Part shown: positions 44,573 through 52,734 of the stretch, piece after piece
Layout: each line of letters starts with the position of its first letter
Numbering within the stretch: the stretch's first letter is position 1
From: CAWDZK01 sp963807005
Lineage (GTDB): Bacteria; Actinomycetota; Actinomycetes; JACCUZ01
DNA length: 64,000 nt
NCBI GenBank assembly: GCA_963807005.1
Contig: CAWDZK010000006.1
Span: 1,054,001-1,118,000 of the forward strand
Direction: 5' to 3'
The notes under the pieces: model-generated
Database searches by the model: none
What the model saw: only the letters and a program-made list of their open reading frames with translations
Told to the model about the DNA's origin: nothing
Program-made: the position numbers and the translations under genes

Positions 44573-45099
44573 CGGCTCCGCACCTGAAGGACCGCCGGGT
44601 GCTGCTGCTCGGGATGATGGGCGCCGGCAAGACCTCGGTGGGGCGCGAGATCCAGGCCCGCACCGGCTGGCCGTACCGGGACAACGACGAGGCTGTGGAG
44701 GCACTCACCGGCCTGCCGACCCGCGAGCTCTACGACCAGCGCGGCACCGGGGAGCTCCGCGCAGCCGAGTCGCGGGTGCTGCACGAGGCATTGGTCGGGC
44801 CACCGCCGTACGTCGCCGGGGTTGCCGGTGGCGTGGTCGAGTCGGACGACGACGTGGACGCACTGCGGGCGGCGGACGCCTTCGTGGTCTACCTGCACAC
44901 ACCGATCGACGAGCTGGTGCGCCGGGTCGGGGACGGCGGCGGCCGGCCGTTCCTGCAGCCAGACCCGGAGGCAGCGCTGCGCCTGCTGTACGCCGGGCGC
45001 GAGCCGCGCTACCGGGCGGTGGCCGACCTCGTCGTCGACACCTCCCTGGGTGACGCGGCCGCCCACGCCGACCAGGTCGTGCAGGCGCTCGAAGGCTGA
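44569..45099 (+). CDS. Shikimate kinase-like P-loop kinase
   Basis: A 176-residue small-molecule kinase with Walker A LLLGMMGAGKTSVGREI and the DNDEAVEALTGLPTREL segment typical of shikimate kinases. The usual GGG near the substrate site reads VAGGVVES, and the adenine-lid arginine region is GREPRYRAVADLVVDT. It is coupled to gcvT by a 4-nt overlap. Substitutions near the substrate site and the lack of aro neighbours mean another substrate is possible. Confidence 0.7.
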   Translation: MTAPHLKDRRVLLLGMMGAGKTSVGREIQARTGWPYRDNDEAVEALTGLPTRELYDQRGTGELRAAESRVLHEALVGPPPYVAGVAGGVVESDDDVDALRAADAFVVYLHTPIDELVRRVGDGGGRPFLQPDPEAALRLLYAGREPRYRAVADLVVDTSLGDAAAHADQVVQALEG

Positions 45100-45120
45100 C
45101 CCGGCGCGGCTCCGGTCGGG

Positions 45121-45993
45121 TCAGCAGACCGCGGCGCGCAGGACCGGGACGGCCAGCAGGGCGCCGGTGCCGTCGTCGCCGCGCAGCCCGAGGTCCAGCA
45201 CCGGGTCGAGGTCGAGCCGGCCGAGCGCGAGCCGGTGCGCCGGGTCCGGCGACAGGGTGCCGGCCAGCCACCAGCCCGGCGCGCGGAACGACAGCCGGGC
45301 GGCGACCAGCGCCGCGGCAGCGCTCACCGGTCCGTCGAGCACCGTCGGCGTGCGGCGTGCGGCGGCCTGCAGCAGCAGGCCGGTCGCGAACGCGACGTCC
45401 GGGCCGGCGACCGCGGCCAGCAGCGCGGGCTGGTCCGCCAGCCGGGGCCGCCCGCGGCGCATCGCGTCCCGGGTGGCGGCGCAGGCGCGCATCCAGCTCG
45501 CGTCGTCCTGGCCGGTGGCGGTCACCGCGGCCGCGTCCGACCTGGTCAGCAGACCGATGAGGCTGGCAGCCTGGACCGCCAGGTCGGGTCCGGGCAGGGC
45601 CAGCACCAGCAGGTCGGTGCCGGCGTCCACCTCCTCGTCGGCCAGCGCCGCACCGGCCAGCAGACCTGCCATGGCCTCGTCCGGGTCGCACGCGTCCTGC
45701 GCGGCGACGTCGGCCGCACCGGCGCGACGGGGCACCTGCCGGACGGCCACCGACGTGTCGGCGGCGACCGCGGCCGTGCGGGCCGGCAGCTCGTCGACGA
45801 GCACGACCAGTCGAGCGCGCTGCGGAGCGATCGGGTCCGGCCGCCCCTGCACTCCGGCCTGCCAGACCAGGAGCTCCGCCAGCTGCCCCGGGCCGGTGCC
45901 GCTGTTCTCCGTCGCTTCACGTGCCGCTGCCCGCGCGTCGTCGTCCGGCCTCTCGACGGCGGCGACCAGCTCCTCGAGGGTCCGGGTGCTCAC
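45121..45993 (-). CDS. Divergent CobT homologue, last gene of the B12 uptake operon
   Basis: A 290-residue relative of nicotinate-nucleotide:dimethylbenzimidazole phosphoribosyltransferase. Matching parts are QLAELLVWQAGVQG at the start, RTPTVLDGPVSAAAALVAARL and DLGLRGDDGTGALLAVPVLRAA at the end. In CobT the general-base Glu sits in a GEGTGA motif; here it reads GDDGTGA. The usual GIGNTT stretch is not seen. It may have altered chemistry or only bind a cobamide part. GTG 45993 overlaps the S-component stop by four bases, so it is coupled to the transporter. Confidence 0.75.
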   Translation of the reverse strand: MSTRTLEELVAAVERPDDDARAAAREATENSGTGPGQLAELLVWQAGVQGRPDPIAPQRARLVVLVDELPARTAAVAADTSVAVRQVPRRAGAADVAAQDACDPDEAMAGLLAGAALADEEVDAGTDLLVLALPGPDLAVQAASLIGLLTRSDAAAVTATGQDDASWMRACAATRDAMRRGRPRLADQPALLAAVAGPDVAFATGLLLQAAARRTPTVLDGPVSAAAALVAARLSFRAPGWWLAGTLSPDPAHRLALGRLDLDPVLDLGLRGDDGTGALLAVPVLRAAVC

Positions 45994-46841
45994 CCGGACA
46001 TCGTGCCGTGCCGCCCGGCCACCGCTGCCGTGGCCGGTGCCGTCGCCACCGGGACGGCGTCGGCGAAGCGCGCCACCGCGCCGAACTCGGCGCGACGTGC
46101 GGCCCGCCGCAGGGCGAGCAGGACCGGCCGGGCCGCGACGGCGACCAGGGCGGCCGTGGTCAGCGCCCGCGGCAGGTCGAAGCCCATCGACGTGACGAGG
46201 GTGAAGGCCAGGAACCGGCCGAGGTTCTCGGTGAGCGGGTCCCCGGCGACGAACGAGATCCCGCTGCCCAGGCCGGTGGTGAACGGCCACAGCCACAGGT
46301 TCATCAGCGCGCCGTAGGCGAGGCCGGCGACCGCGCCGTACGCCGTGAGCAGCGCGACCTCGACCTTTCCGGAGGCGCGGGGCAGGCAGCCCGCGAGGAA
46401 GCCGACCCAGCCCGCAGCCAGCATCTGGAACGGCAGCCACGGACCGACCCCGGCCGTCAGCAGAGCCGAGGCGAACAACGTCACCGAGCCGAGCACCAGG
46501 CCGAAACCCCGGCCCAGGGCCCGGCCGGCGAGCACCAGCAGGAAGAACATCGGCTCGAAGCCGGCCACGCCGCCACCCAGCGGACGCAGCGCCGCTCCTA
46601 CGGCGGCGAGCACCCCGAGAACGGCCACCGACTTGGCGTCCATGCCGCCGTCGGCCACCTCGGCGAGGACCACGGCCAGCAGCAGCGGCAGCAGCGCGAC
46701 GAACAGCCACGGGGCGTCGGCGCGGCCGGCCAGGGTCGACCCGGGCTGGACGAGCAGCGGCCAGCCGAACGCCAGCAGCCCGACGGCGCTCACGAACCCG
46801 AGTGCCAGCGCCGCCCGCGGCCGGACCGACACCGCACGCAC
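45990..46841 (-). CDS. ECF transporter S component (predicted cobalamin-specific, CbrT-like)
   Basis: A 283-residue membrane protein with about six to eight hydrophobic segments (ALALGFVSAVGLLAFGWPLLV; LFVALLPLLLAVVLAEVA; AVGAALRPLGGGVAGFEPMFF; FQMLAAGWVGFLAGCLP; TTALVAVAARPVLL). The LRPLGGGVAGFEPMFFLLVLAGRA loop is typical of actinobacterial S components beside EcfA/EcfT. The substrate is inferred from the riboswitch and neighbours. GTG 46841 is preferred to ATG 46964 because the longer version would be translated through a perfect palindrome into low-complexity Arg/Pro sequence. Confidence 0.82.
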   Translation of the reverse strand: MRAVSVRPRAALALGFVSAVGLLAFGWPLLVQPGSTLAGRADAPWLFVALLPLLLAVVLAEVADGGMDAKSVAVLGVLAAVGAALRPLGGGVAGFEPMFFLLVLAGRALGRGFGLVLGSVTLFASALLTAGVGPWLPFQMLAAGWVGFLAGCLPRASGKVEVALLTAYGAVAGLAYGALMNLWLWPFTTGLGSGISFVAGDPLTENLGRFLAFTLVTSMGFDLPRALTTAALVAVAARPVLLALRRAARRAEFGAVARFADAVPVATAPATAAVAGRHGTMSG

Positions 46842-46850
46842 CCCTGCCGC

Positions 46851-46920
46851 TCGTTTGCGACCTGCTGCACCGACACGCCGCCCCCGGGGGCGGCGTGTCG
46901 GTCGCGGAGGTCGCAAACGA
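46851..46920. repeat. 70-bp symmetric palindrome between ecfA and the S-component gene
   Basis: Outer arms 46851-46863 and 46908-46920 (TCGTTTGCGACCT and its complement) are perfect over 13 bp. A 6-nt internal loop follows on each side. Then a 32-bp perfect palindrome spans 46870-46901 (16-bp arms, no spacer). It lies in the 127 bp between ecfA and the preferred S-component start. It could stop part of the transcripts, protect RNA ends, or be a dispersed repeat. Confidence 0.9.
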
Positions 46921-46968
46921 GGACCCGAGGGAGGGGGGCCGGGGGGAGGGGCGGGGAGCGTCATGGCG

Positions 46969-48582
46969 TCAGCCGGCCAGCGAGGCGGCGACCTCGGCAA
47001 CGGTGAGCCAGGGCAGCGGTGCGAGCACCTTGGCCACCTGCGGTGCGAACGCGGGGGAGGACACCACCACCTGCCGGGACGGGCCGTCGCTGACGACCTC
47101 GCCGTCGGCGAGCACCACCGTGCGGTCGGTGACGGTCGCGGCCAGCTCGACGTCGTGGGTGGCGAGGACGACCGCGTGCCCGTCGGCTGCCAGGTCACGC
47201 AGTACGGCGCCCAGTGCCTCCTTGCCCGGGTAGTCGAGCCCGCGGGTCGGCTCGTCGAGCAGCACGACCGGTGGTCGGCCGGCGAGGACGACGGCCAGCA
47301 CCAGGCCCAGCCGCTGACCTTCCGAGAGGTCCCGCGGGTGCGTACGTGGGTCGACGACGCCGAGCAGCCGGTTCGCCAGGCCCAGCGTCGTCCCGGCCGC
47401 GACCCTCGCGTCCCGGTCGGACTGGTCGCACTCGTCGGCCACGGTGTCGGCGTAGAGCAGGTCGCCCGGCTCCTGCGGCACCATGCCCACCCGGCGCACC
47501 AGCTCGCGAGGAGGGAGGGCAGCGGGCGGGGACCCCGAGACGGTCACGTCGCCGGAGTCCGGGGACCGCAGCCCCACCAGGGCCGACAGGAGGGTGGACT
47601 TGCCGGCGCCGTTGCGTCCCATCAGCGCCACGACCTCGCCGGCCCGGAGCACCAGGTCGACGCCTCGCAGGGCCGGCTGGGCCCCGGGCGCATAGCGGAC
47701 GACGAGGTTCCGCGTGTGCGCGACGACGTCACCGCTGACCCGGACCGGCCCGGTCGGCGCGGGGCAGTCGCCCAGCCGGGCGGAGAGCTGGCCCGCCCGC
47801 CTGCGGGCGTCGCGCACCGAGAGGGGCAGCGGCGACCAGCCGGCGAGCCGGCCGAGCTCGACGACCGGCGGGGCCACCGGGGCGGAGGCCAGCACGTCGG
47901 CCGGGGCGCCCGCCACCACCGGGCGCCCGCCCCCGGGCACGAGGACCACGCGGTCGGCGTACTGCACGACCCTCTCCAGGCGGTGCTCGGCCATCAGCAC
48001 CGTGATGCCGAGGTCGTGCACCAGCCGCTGCAGCAGCGCGAGCACGTCCTCGGCCGCGGACGGGTCCAGCGCGGAGGTCGGCTCGTCCAGCACCAGCACC
48101 CGCGGGTGCGGGGTGAGGACGGAGCCGATCGCGACCCGCTGCTGCTGTCCGGCGGACAGCGAGACCAGGGGCCGCGAACGCTGGCCCGCCATGCCGAGCA
48201 CGTCCAGGGTCTCCTCGACCCGGCGGCGCATCACCTCCGGCTCGACGCCGAGGGACTCCATGCCGTAGGCCAGCTCCTCCTCGACGGTGTCGGTGACGAA
48301 CCCGGCCAGCGGGTCCTGGCCGACGTACCCGACGAGGTCGGCGAGGTCGCGCGGCCGGTGCTCGCGGGTGTCCCGGCCGCCGACGGTGACCCGGCCGGTG
48401 AGCAGGCCGCCGGTGAAGTGCGGTACGAGACCGTTGACCGTGCGCAGCAGGGTCGACTTGCCGGACCCGGTCCGCCCGACGACCAGCACCAGCTCGCCCT
48501 CGGGGACGTGCAGGTCGACGCCGGAGAGCACGGCCGCGTCGGAGCCGGTGTAGCGGACCCCGACCTGCTCGAAGGTGATCAC
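46969..48582 (-). CDS. ECF transporter ATPase, two EcfA domains fused
   Basis: A 537-residue protein with two complete ABC ATPase domains. First: Walker A LVVGRTGSGKSTLL near 37, signature LSAGQQQRVAIG, Walker B LVLDEPTSALDP. Second: Walker A ALMGRNGAGKSTLL near 320, signature LSEGQRLGLVLA, Walker B VLLDEPTRGLD, switch ATHD. This replaces separate EcfA1 and EcfA2. GTG 48582 overlaps the EcfT stop (GTGA). It energises the S component with EcfT. Confidence 0.92.
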   Translation of the reverse strand: MITFEQVGVRYTGSDAAVLSGVDLHVPEGELVLVVGRTGSGKSTLLRTVNGLVPHFTGGLLTGRVTVGGRDTREHRPRDLADLVGYVGQDPLAGFVTDTVEEELAYGMESLGVEPEVMRRRVEETLDVLGMAGQRSRPLVSLSAGQQQRVAIGSVLTPHPRVLVLDEPTSALDPSAAEDVLALLQRLVHDLGITVLMAEHRLERVVQYADRVVLVPGGGRPVVAGAPADVLASAPVAPPVVELGRLAGWSPLPLSVRDARRRAGQLSARLGDCPAPTGPVRVSGDVVAHTRNLVVRYAPGAQPALRGVDLVLRAGEVVALMGRNGAGKSTLLSALVGLRSPDSGDVTVSGSPPAALPPRELVRRVGMVPQEPGDLLYADTVADECDQSDRDARVAAGTTLGLANRLLGVVDPRTHPRDLSEGQRLGLVLAVVLAGRPPVVLLDEPTRGLDYPGKEALGAVLRDLAADGHAVVLATHDVELAATVTDRTVVLADGEVVSDGPSRQVVVSSPAFAPQVAKVLAPLPWLTVAEVAASLAG

Positions 48583-49724
48583 ACGGACTCCTCGACCCGG
48601 ACGGATGGGGCGGGCCGGACGGGGTCCGGCTCGGGCGGTGCGGTGGGCTCGGGCGGCGGCGCCAGCCGCGCCGGCAGCAGGGCGACGAGCAGTGCGAGCG
48701 CCGCCACGACGGGCAGCCCGGGCACGACCAGCGGTGCGGTCGACGGGCCGACCCCCGACGGGTCGACCGTGGCGGCGACGAGCATCCCGGCAGCGGCGAC
48801 GGCCCCGCTCAGCGAGACCGCCCACTCCAGCGGTCCCCACCGGTCCGGGCGGTAGCGGCTGCGGGCCGAGCGCCGACCGCCGACCACCAGGCCGGCGACG
48901 GCGACCACTGCGCCGCCGGCGAGCACCGGCAGACCCAGCGCCGCGGGGCTGGTGGCGTCGAGCAGCCCGTACAGCCCTGCGCACACGCCGAGCAGGCCGA
49001 CCAGGGTCAGGGCACCCGAGCGTCGCCGGGCGCCGCGGGCGTCGGCGCCGCGACCGAAACCGCGCGCGTCCATGGCGGCGGCCAGCTCCACCGAACGCTC
49101 CAGGGCGCCCTCCAGGACCGGCATCGCGACCCCGCGCAGGCCGCGCAGGCCGGTGTGCGGCCGCCCGCGGAGCCGACGGGCCGCCCGTACCCGGGAGACG
49201 CCTTCGACCAGCTGCGGGGAGAAGCTCAGCGCGACCACGACTGCCACCCCGACCTCGTACAGCGCCCCGGGTACGGCGCGCAGCAGCCGGCGCGGGTTCG
49301 CCAGGGCGTTCGCGGCCCCGATGCAGGCGAGCATCGTGGCCAGCTGGAGCCCGGCGTACACCGCGCCGAGGACGCCCTCGAGGGTGACGTCGCCACCGAG
49401 GCGCACCCCGGCGGCCCAGTCCGGGAGGCTCGCCTGCGGGAGGTGGACCAGGACCGTGCCCGGAACCGGCGCGCCGACGACGGCGGCGAACACCACCCGG
49501 ATGCCGATGACGACCAGCCCCATCTTCAGGTAGAAGCCGTACGCGCGGGCCCACGGCGAGCGGGTACGGCGGGCCATGACCACGAACCCGGCCACCGCGA
49601 GGACCAGCGCGAGCAGGACCGGGTTGGTGGTGCGGCTGGCCGCGGTGGCCAGGCCGATGGCCCACAGCCACCACGCGCCGGGGTGCAGCGGCTGCAGGTG
49701 CAGCCTGGCCAGTGCGCCGCTCAC
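48579..49724 (-). CDS. ECF transporter transmembrane protein EcfT
   Basis: A 381-residue membrane protein. The N-terminal LHPGAWWLWAIGLATAASRTTNPVL and cytoplasmic coupling helices with RAARRLRGRPH and AAAMDARGFGRGA are EcfT hallmarks. Extra hydrophobic segments follow at residues 230-350, longer than minimal EcfT. GTG 49724 overlaps the upstream gene's stop by four bases. It couples the fused EcfA to the S component. Confidence 0.9.
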   Translation of the reverse strand: MSGALARLHLQPLHPGAWWLWAIGLATAASRTTNPVLLALVLAVAGFVVMARRTRSPWARAYGFYLKMGLVVIGIRVVFAAVVGAPVPGTVLVHLPQASLPDWAAGVRLGGDVTLEGVLGAVYAGLQLATMLACIGAANALANPRRLLRAVPGALYEVGVAVVVALSFSPQLVEGVSRVRAARRLRGRPHTGLRGLRGVAMPVLEGALERSVELAAAMDARGFGRGADARGARRRSGALTLVGLLGVCAGLYGLLDATSPAALGLPVLAGGAVVAVAGLVVGGRRSARSRYRPDRWGPLEWAVSLSGAVAAAGMLVAATVDPSGVGPSTAPLVVPGLPVVAALALLVALLPARLAPPPEPTAPPEPDPVRPAPSVRVEESV

Positions 49725-50608
49725 CGCGCGCTCCGGCGGCTGCGCAGCACCGTGGCGCCGCCCAGTAGCGCGACCAGTGCCGCCCCGACCGCCGCCCCGG
49801 CCCACGGTGCGCCGTCGCCGGAGCCGTCCGAGCCGTCCGATCCCTCAGGACCGGAGCCGTCGGTGGCCGCGGCGGAGGGGTCGCCGGCCGACGTCGAGGT
49901 GGTCGAGGTGGTCCCTGGCGTGGAGGTCGTGGGTGGCGCGGTGCTGCCCGAGACCGGGCTGCTCGACGCCGTGCTGGTCGACGCCTTGCTGCTCGACGGC
50001 TTGCTGCTCGACGTCGCGGCGGGCCGGCTCGCCTTCGGGGTGGAGGTCGGGTCCGGCAGCGGCTCGGCCTCGCGGCTCCGGGCCGGGCTCGACGACCGGG
50101 CGGGCGCGGGCGAGCCGGATCGGGCTCCGGCGGCAGACGGGCAGATGCTCGCGAACGTGAGGTCCGGTGGCTTGCGTCGGCCGCCGTCCTGCCAGACCCA
50201 GGCCTCGGTGTCGCCCGGGGCCGGGTCGTGGGCGGCGGCACCGGTCGTGGCGTACACCCATCGCGTCGAGCCCTTGGCCCGCCACCAGTACGACCAGTAG
50301 GTGTCGGTGCCGGTGTCGCTGCACGCCGGTACGCCGTCGAGCTGGCAGACCTGGCCCGGCTGCCGCGGCACGAAGGCGTAGCCGACGCCGGCCCTTGCCA
50401 GGGCGTCGAGGCCGCTGTCGGGGTCGCCCTTCGCACAGCGGGAGTGCAGGCTGCCGCCGGCCAGCCGGGCGTCGACGACGACGCCGACGCAGCGGGCGGC
50501 CGCCGCCGCCGGTGCCGCGGGTCCGAGCAGCACGAACGCCGCCGCCGCTCCCGCGCCCCAGAGCAGGGCGGGCAGGAGCAGCAGCGCGACGCGGCGGACC
50601 GGCGGCAC
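49721..50608 (-). CDS. Secreted, C-terminally anchored partner protein (SCO2322-like)
   Basis: A 295-residue exported protein: signal peptide (1-38), a Cys-bearing domain of about 120 residues (CVGVVVDARLAGGSLHSRC, VPRQPGQVCQLDGVPACSD, YWSYWWRAKGSTRWVY, EAWVWQDG), a Ser/Thr/Pro-rich stalk (residues 165-255) and a C-terminal membrane anchor followed by RSRRSAR. The Trp-rich part resembles DUF4430/transcobalamin C-terminal-like domains, where a ligand is capped. It sits between the toroid gene and ecfT, so it is likely a surface capture partner. GTG 50608. Confidence 0.78.
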   Translation of the reverse strand: MPPVRRVALLLLPALLWGAGAAAAFVLLGPAAPAAAAARCVGVVVDARLAGGSLHSRCAKGDPDSGLDALARAGVGYAFVPRQPGQVCQLDGVPACSDTGTDTYWSYWWRAKGSTRWVYATTGAAAHDPAPGDTEAWVWQDGGRRKPPDLTFASICPSAAGARSGSPAPARSSSPARSREAEPLPDPTSTPKASRPAATSSSKPSSSKASTSTASSSPVSGSTAPPTTSTPGTTSTTSTSAGDPSAAATDGSGPEGSDGSDGSGDGAPWAGAAVGAALVALLGGATVLRSRRSAR

Positions 50609-50631
50609 CGGCGGGACCTCGGGCGTCCCTG

Positions 50632-51720
50632 TCAGCAGGCCGGTCGCGGCAGGCGACGCGACGAGCCGGCGGCGTCGATGTCGACAAGGCCGACCCGCGC
50701 CAGCGCCGGGACCGCCTGGCTGGTCGCGCGCAGCGCGTCACCGGTGCCGGCCCGGTCGTAGCGGACCTGTCCACGGGCTGAGGCCTTGCTCTCGCAGCCG
50801 AGCTGCAGGCTGCGCAGGAAGCCGCGGGCCTTCGCAGCGGCCTTCCCGCGGCCGACGGTCGTCAGCGCTTGGGCCGCCAGTGCGGTGGAGTTGGCGTTGC
50901 GGCTGCCGTCCCCGGTGAACGAGCCGTTCGGGTGCTGGCGGCGCTTGAGCCAGCGCCCGGCGTCGGCTGCCGCGGCGCGAGCGGCTCGTCCGCCGACGGC
51001 ACGCAGTGCCTGCACGGCGAAGCCGGTCGCGTCGACCGAGGGACGGCAGCGCGCGGCGTCCAGCTGCGCCGGGAAGCCGCCGGCCGGGCACTGCTGCCCG
51101 ATCAGGTAGGTCACTGCTGCGCTGGACGGGCCGACGCGGGTGGCGCGCTCCAGGGCGATCAGCGCCAGGGACTGCCCGATGGTGTTGCTGAAGTCGCCGT
51201 ACTGGCTGTCGTCGGAGAACCGGCCGACGACGCCCGGGGCGCAGGTGCTCGGAGCCGTCGCGGAGCCGCACTCCAGCGCCTGCAGTCCAGCCAGCAGGTC
51301 CTTGCGCGGACCCGACCCGAACGACGTGGCGCTCTTGCCCTGGGCCACGGCGACCAGCACCAGCTTCGCGTAGGGGCCGGCGTAGTGCTCGGCCGCGTCG
51401 CCGCCGCCGGTGTACGCGAGGACGTTGCGCCGGAGCGCGCTGGTGGCCCGGCGGGCCGCGACCTTGCCGGTCCGAGCGGCATCCAGGGCCAGGACGACGT
51501 CGGCGGTCAGCCCGTAGTCGGGGTACTTCTGGCCGCCGTACGTCGTCGTGACGAGGTGGTCCGCACCGAGCTGGCGGCCGAGCCAGCCGGCGGCGGCGTC
51601 GGCGGGGTTCTTGGCGACAGCCGCCTCAGCGGCGCCCGGGCCGGCGAGTGCGACGGTCGGGACGGCGAGCAGCGCGGCGGCCACGAGCAGGCGGGCGCGC
51701 AGGGGAGTGGGTCGGAACAA
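50632..51720 (-). CDS. Secreted alpha/alpha-toroid protein (prenyltransferase/squalene-oxidase repeat), transcobalamin-like
   Basis: A 362-residue exported protein with a signal peptide (residues 1-31) and repeated toroid helices: KYPDYGLTADVVLALDAA, FSNTIGQSLALIAL, AGGFPAQLDAARCRPSVDATGFAVQALRAV, HPNGSFTGDGSRNANSTALAAQALTTV. This fold is shared with human intrinsic factor/transcobalamin alpha domains. TTG 51720 is chosen because AAAGGA lies 6-7 nt upstream; a GTG five codons earlier overlaps that site. It is the first gene after a cobalamin riboswitch. Cobalamin binding is inferred, not shown. Confidence 0.8.
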   Translation of the reverse strand: MFRPTPLRARLLVAAALLAVPTVALAGPGAAEAAVAKNPADAAAGWLGRQLGADHLVTTTYGGQKYPDYGLTADVVLALDAARTGKVAARRATSALRRNVLAYTGGGDAAEHYAGPYAKLVLVAVAQGKSATSFGSGPRKDLLAGLQALECGSATAPSTCAPGVVGRFSDDSQYGDFSNTIGQSLALIALERATRVGPSSAAVTYLIGQQCPAGGFPAQLDAARCRPSVDATGFAVQALRAVGGRAARAAAADAGRWLKRRQHPNGSFTGDGSRNANSTALAAQALTTVGRGKAAAKARGFLRSLQLGCESKASARGQVRYDRAGTGDALRATSQAVPALARVGLVDIDAAGSSRRLPRPAC

Positions 51721-51879
51721 CGTGGGTCCTTTCACGGGAGCGATCCGCGACGGATCCCCGGGGCTCCGGGCCGCGCACGACGGCGCCCCCGACACGACGA
51801 CCTGGTGGTCTCGCGCGGGGGCGGTGGTGCGGACGACGGTGCGTCCGGGCTCCGCCCCGCATACCTCGACGGAATGAGT

Positions 51880-52025
51880 GGAGCCGCTCACGCCCTCCCA
51901 GGTGCTCCGACTCGCCGCGGGACCCGGTGCTCCGGGCGCGGCCTACGGTTGCGGGTCAGTGCCGGCGTCCGACCGGCTTCCCCTGCAAAGGCGCGTCTGC
52001 AGTTGTGCGCCGGAGCATGTGCACC
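51880..52025 (-). promoter_or_regulatory. Cobalamin (B12) riboswitch in the leader of the ECF operon
   Basis: The 395-bp gap 51721-52115 is mostly this leader. On the minus strand the core at 51984-51941 reads GGGGAAGCCGGT, CGCCGGC, ACTGACCCGCAACCGTAGGC. That matches the cobalamin riboswitch core (GGGAA-n-CCGGTG, TCCGGN, CTG-CCCGCAACNGT). The B12-box-like GTCGGAGCACCTGG lies at 51911-51895. About 160 nt follow before the first start, including a CGCCCCCG/CGGGGGCG stem that may be the expression platform. Ends are approximate. Confidence 0.85.
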
Positions 52026-52115
52026 GGCAGGCGGAGTGCATCACGGGCGGTAGGTTCGCGTCAAAGACGGGGACGGCCGGCGCGGGTGTCCCGAGGTGGA
52101 AGGAGCGGTGCGGCG

Positions 52116-52319
52116 ATGAGCTGGTCCTGGCGGTTGGAGACCACCGACGGCGCCGTGGTCGAGGCGGTGCGGGCCGAGAAGTTCCCCAGCCAGGCCGACG
52201 CGGAGTCGTGGATCGGCGAGTCCTGGCAGGACCTCGCCGAACAGGGCGTCGACCGGGTCGTGCTGCTCGAGGACGACCGCGAGGTCTACGGGCCGATGAG
52301 CCTGCACGCTGCGGACTGA
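52116..52319 (+). CDS. Small conserved actinobacterial protein
   Basis: A 67-residue acidic protein (MSWSWRLETTDGAVVEAV, SQADAESWIGESWQDLAEQG, YGPMSLHAAD). AAGGAG precedes the ATG. Short proteins with this SQADAESWIGE and YGPMSL pattern are common in actinobacteria. Function unknown. It is divergent from the riboswitch-controlled operon. Confidence 0.72.
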   Translation: MSWSWRLETTDGAVVEAVRAEKFPSQADAESWIGESWQDLAEQGVDRVVLLEDDREVYGPMSLHAAD

Positions 52320-52342
52320 GCCGGACCTGCTGCGCGACGCGG

Positions 52343-52712
52343 GTGGCGACCTGGCGGGACGTCGAGCGGATCGCGCTGGCCCTTGACGGCGCGAAGCCGG
52401 GGGTGGCGCACGAGGGCTCCCCGACGGTCGACGTCGGACGGCACCCCTTCGCTCGCCTGCGCTGGGACGACGAGGGGCGCGAGATGCTGCAGTTCTGGTC
52501 GCTCGACCTGGGCAGCGAGCAGGCCTTGGCCGACCGCCGCGACACGTTCGTCGCGGTGCAGACCTTCTCGGTCAAGGTCTCGGTGTGGGCGCGGCTGGAC
52601 CGGCTGGCGGTCGAGGAGACTGGCCGAGCTCGTCACCGACTCGTGGCTGGCGCGGCGTGGCGTCCGCGGTCCACAGGGCACCGCGGCCCGCCCCGGTGCC
52701 GAATCCTCGTGA
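52343..52712 (+). pseudogene. MmcQ/YjbR-family gene with a frameshift
   Basis: From GTG 52343 the reading is VATWRDVERIALALDGAKPG, SPTVDVGRHPFARLRWDDEG and VKVSVWARLDRLAVEE. The expected ending LAELVTDSWLARRGVRG is in another frame. One extra base at about 52619-52621 (GAGGAGACTG) explains the break. Joined, the product is about 122 residues, normal for the family. A sequencing error cannot be excluded. Confidence 0.75.
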
Positions 52713-52734
52713 GGGCGAACCTAGGGTCGGCGGC

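Noticed and set aside
41570..44704. 1044-codon minus-strand open frame
   Set aside because: Runs through pepA out of frame and antisense to gcvT; no domain.
46842..46964. Longer S-component start at ATG 46964
   Set aside because: The added 41 residues are encoded across the perfect palindrome and are Arg/Pro/Gly low complexity; GTG 46841 begins just before the first membrane segment.
46345..48855. 836-codon plus-strand open frame
   Set aside because: Antisense of the fused EcfA and S component, which have full ABC motifs and coupled starts.
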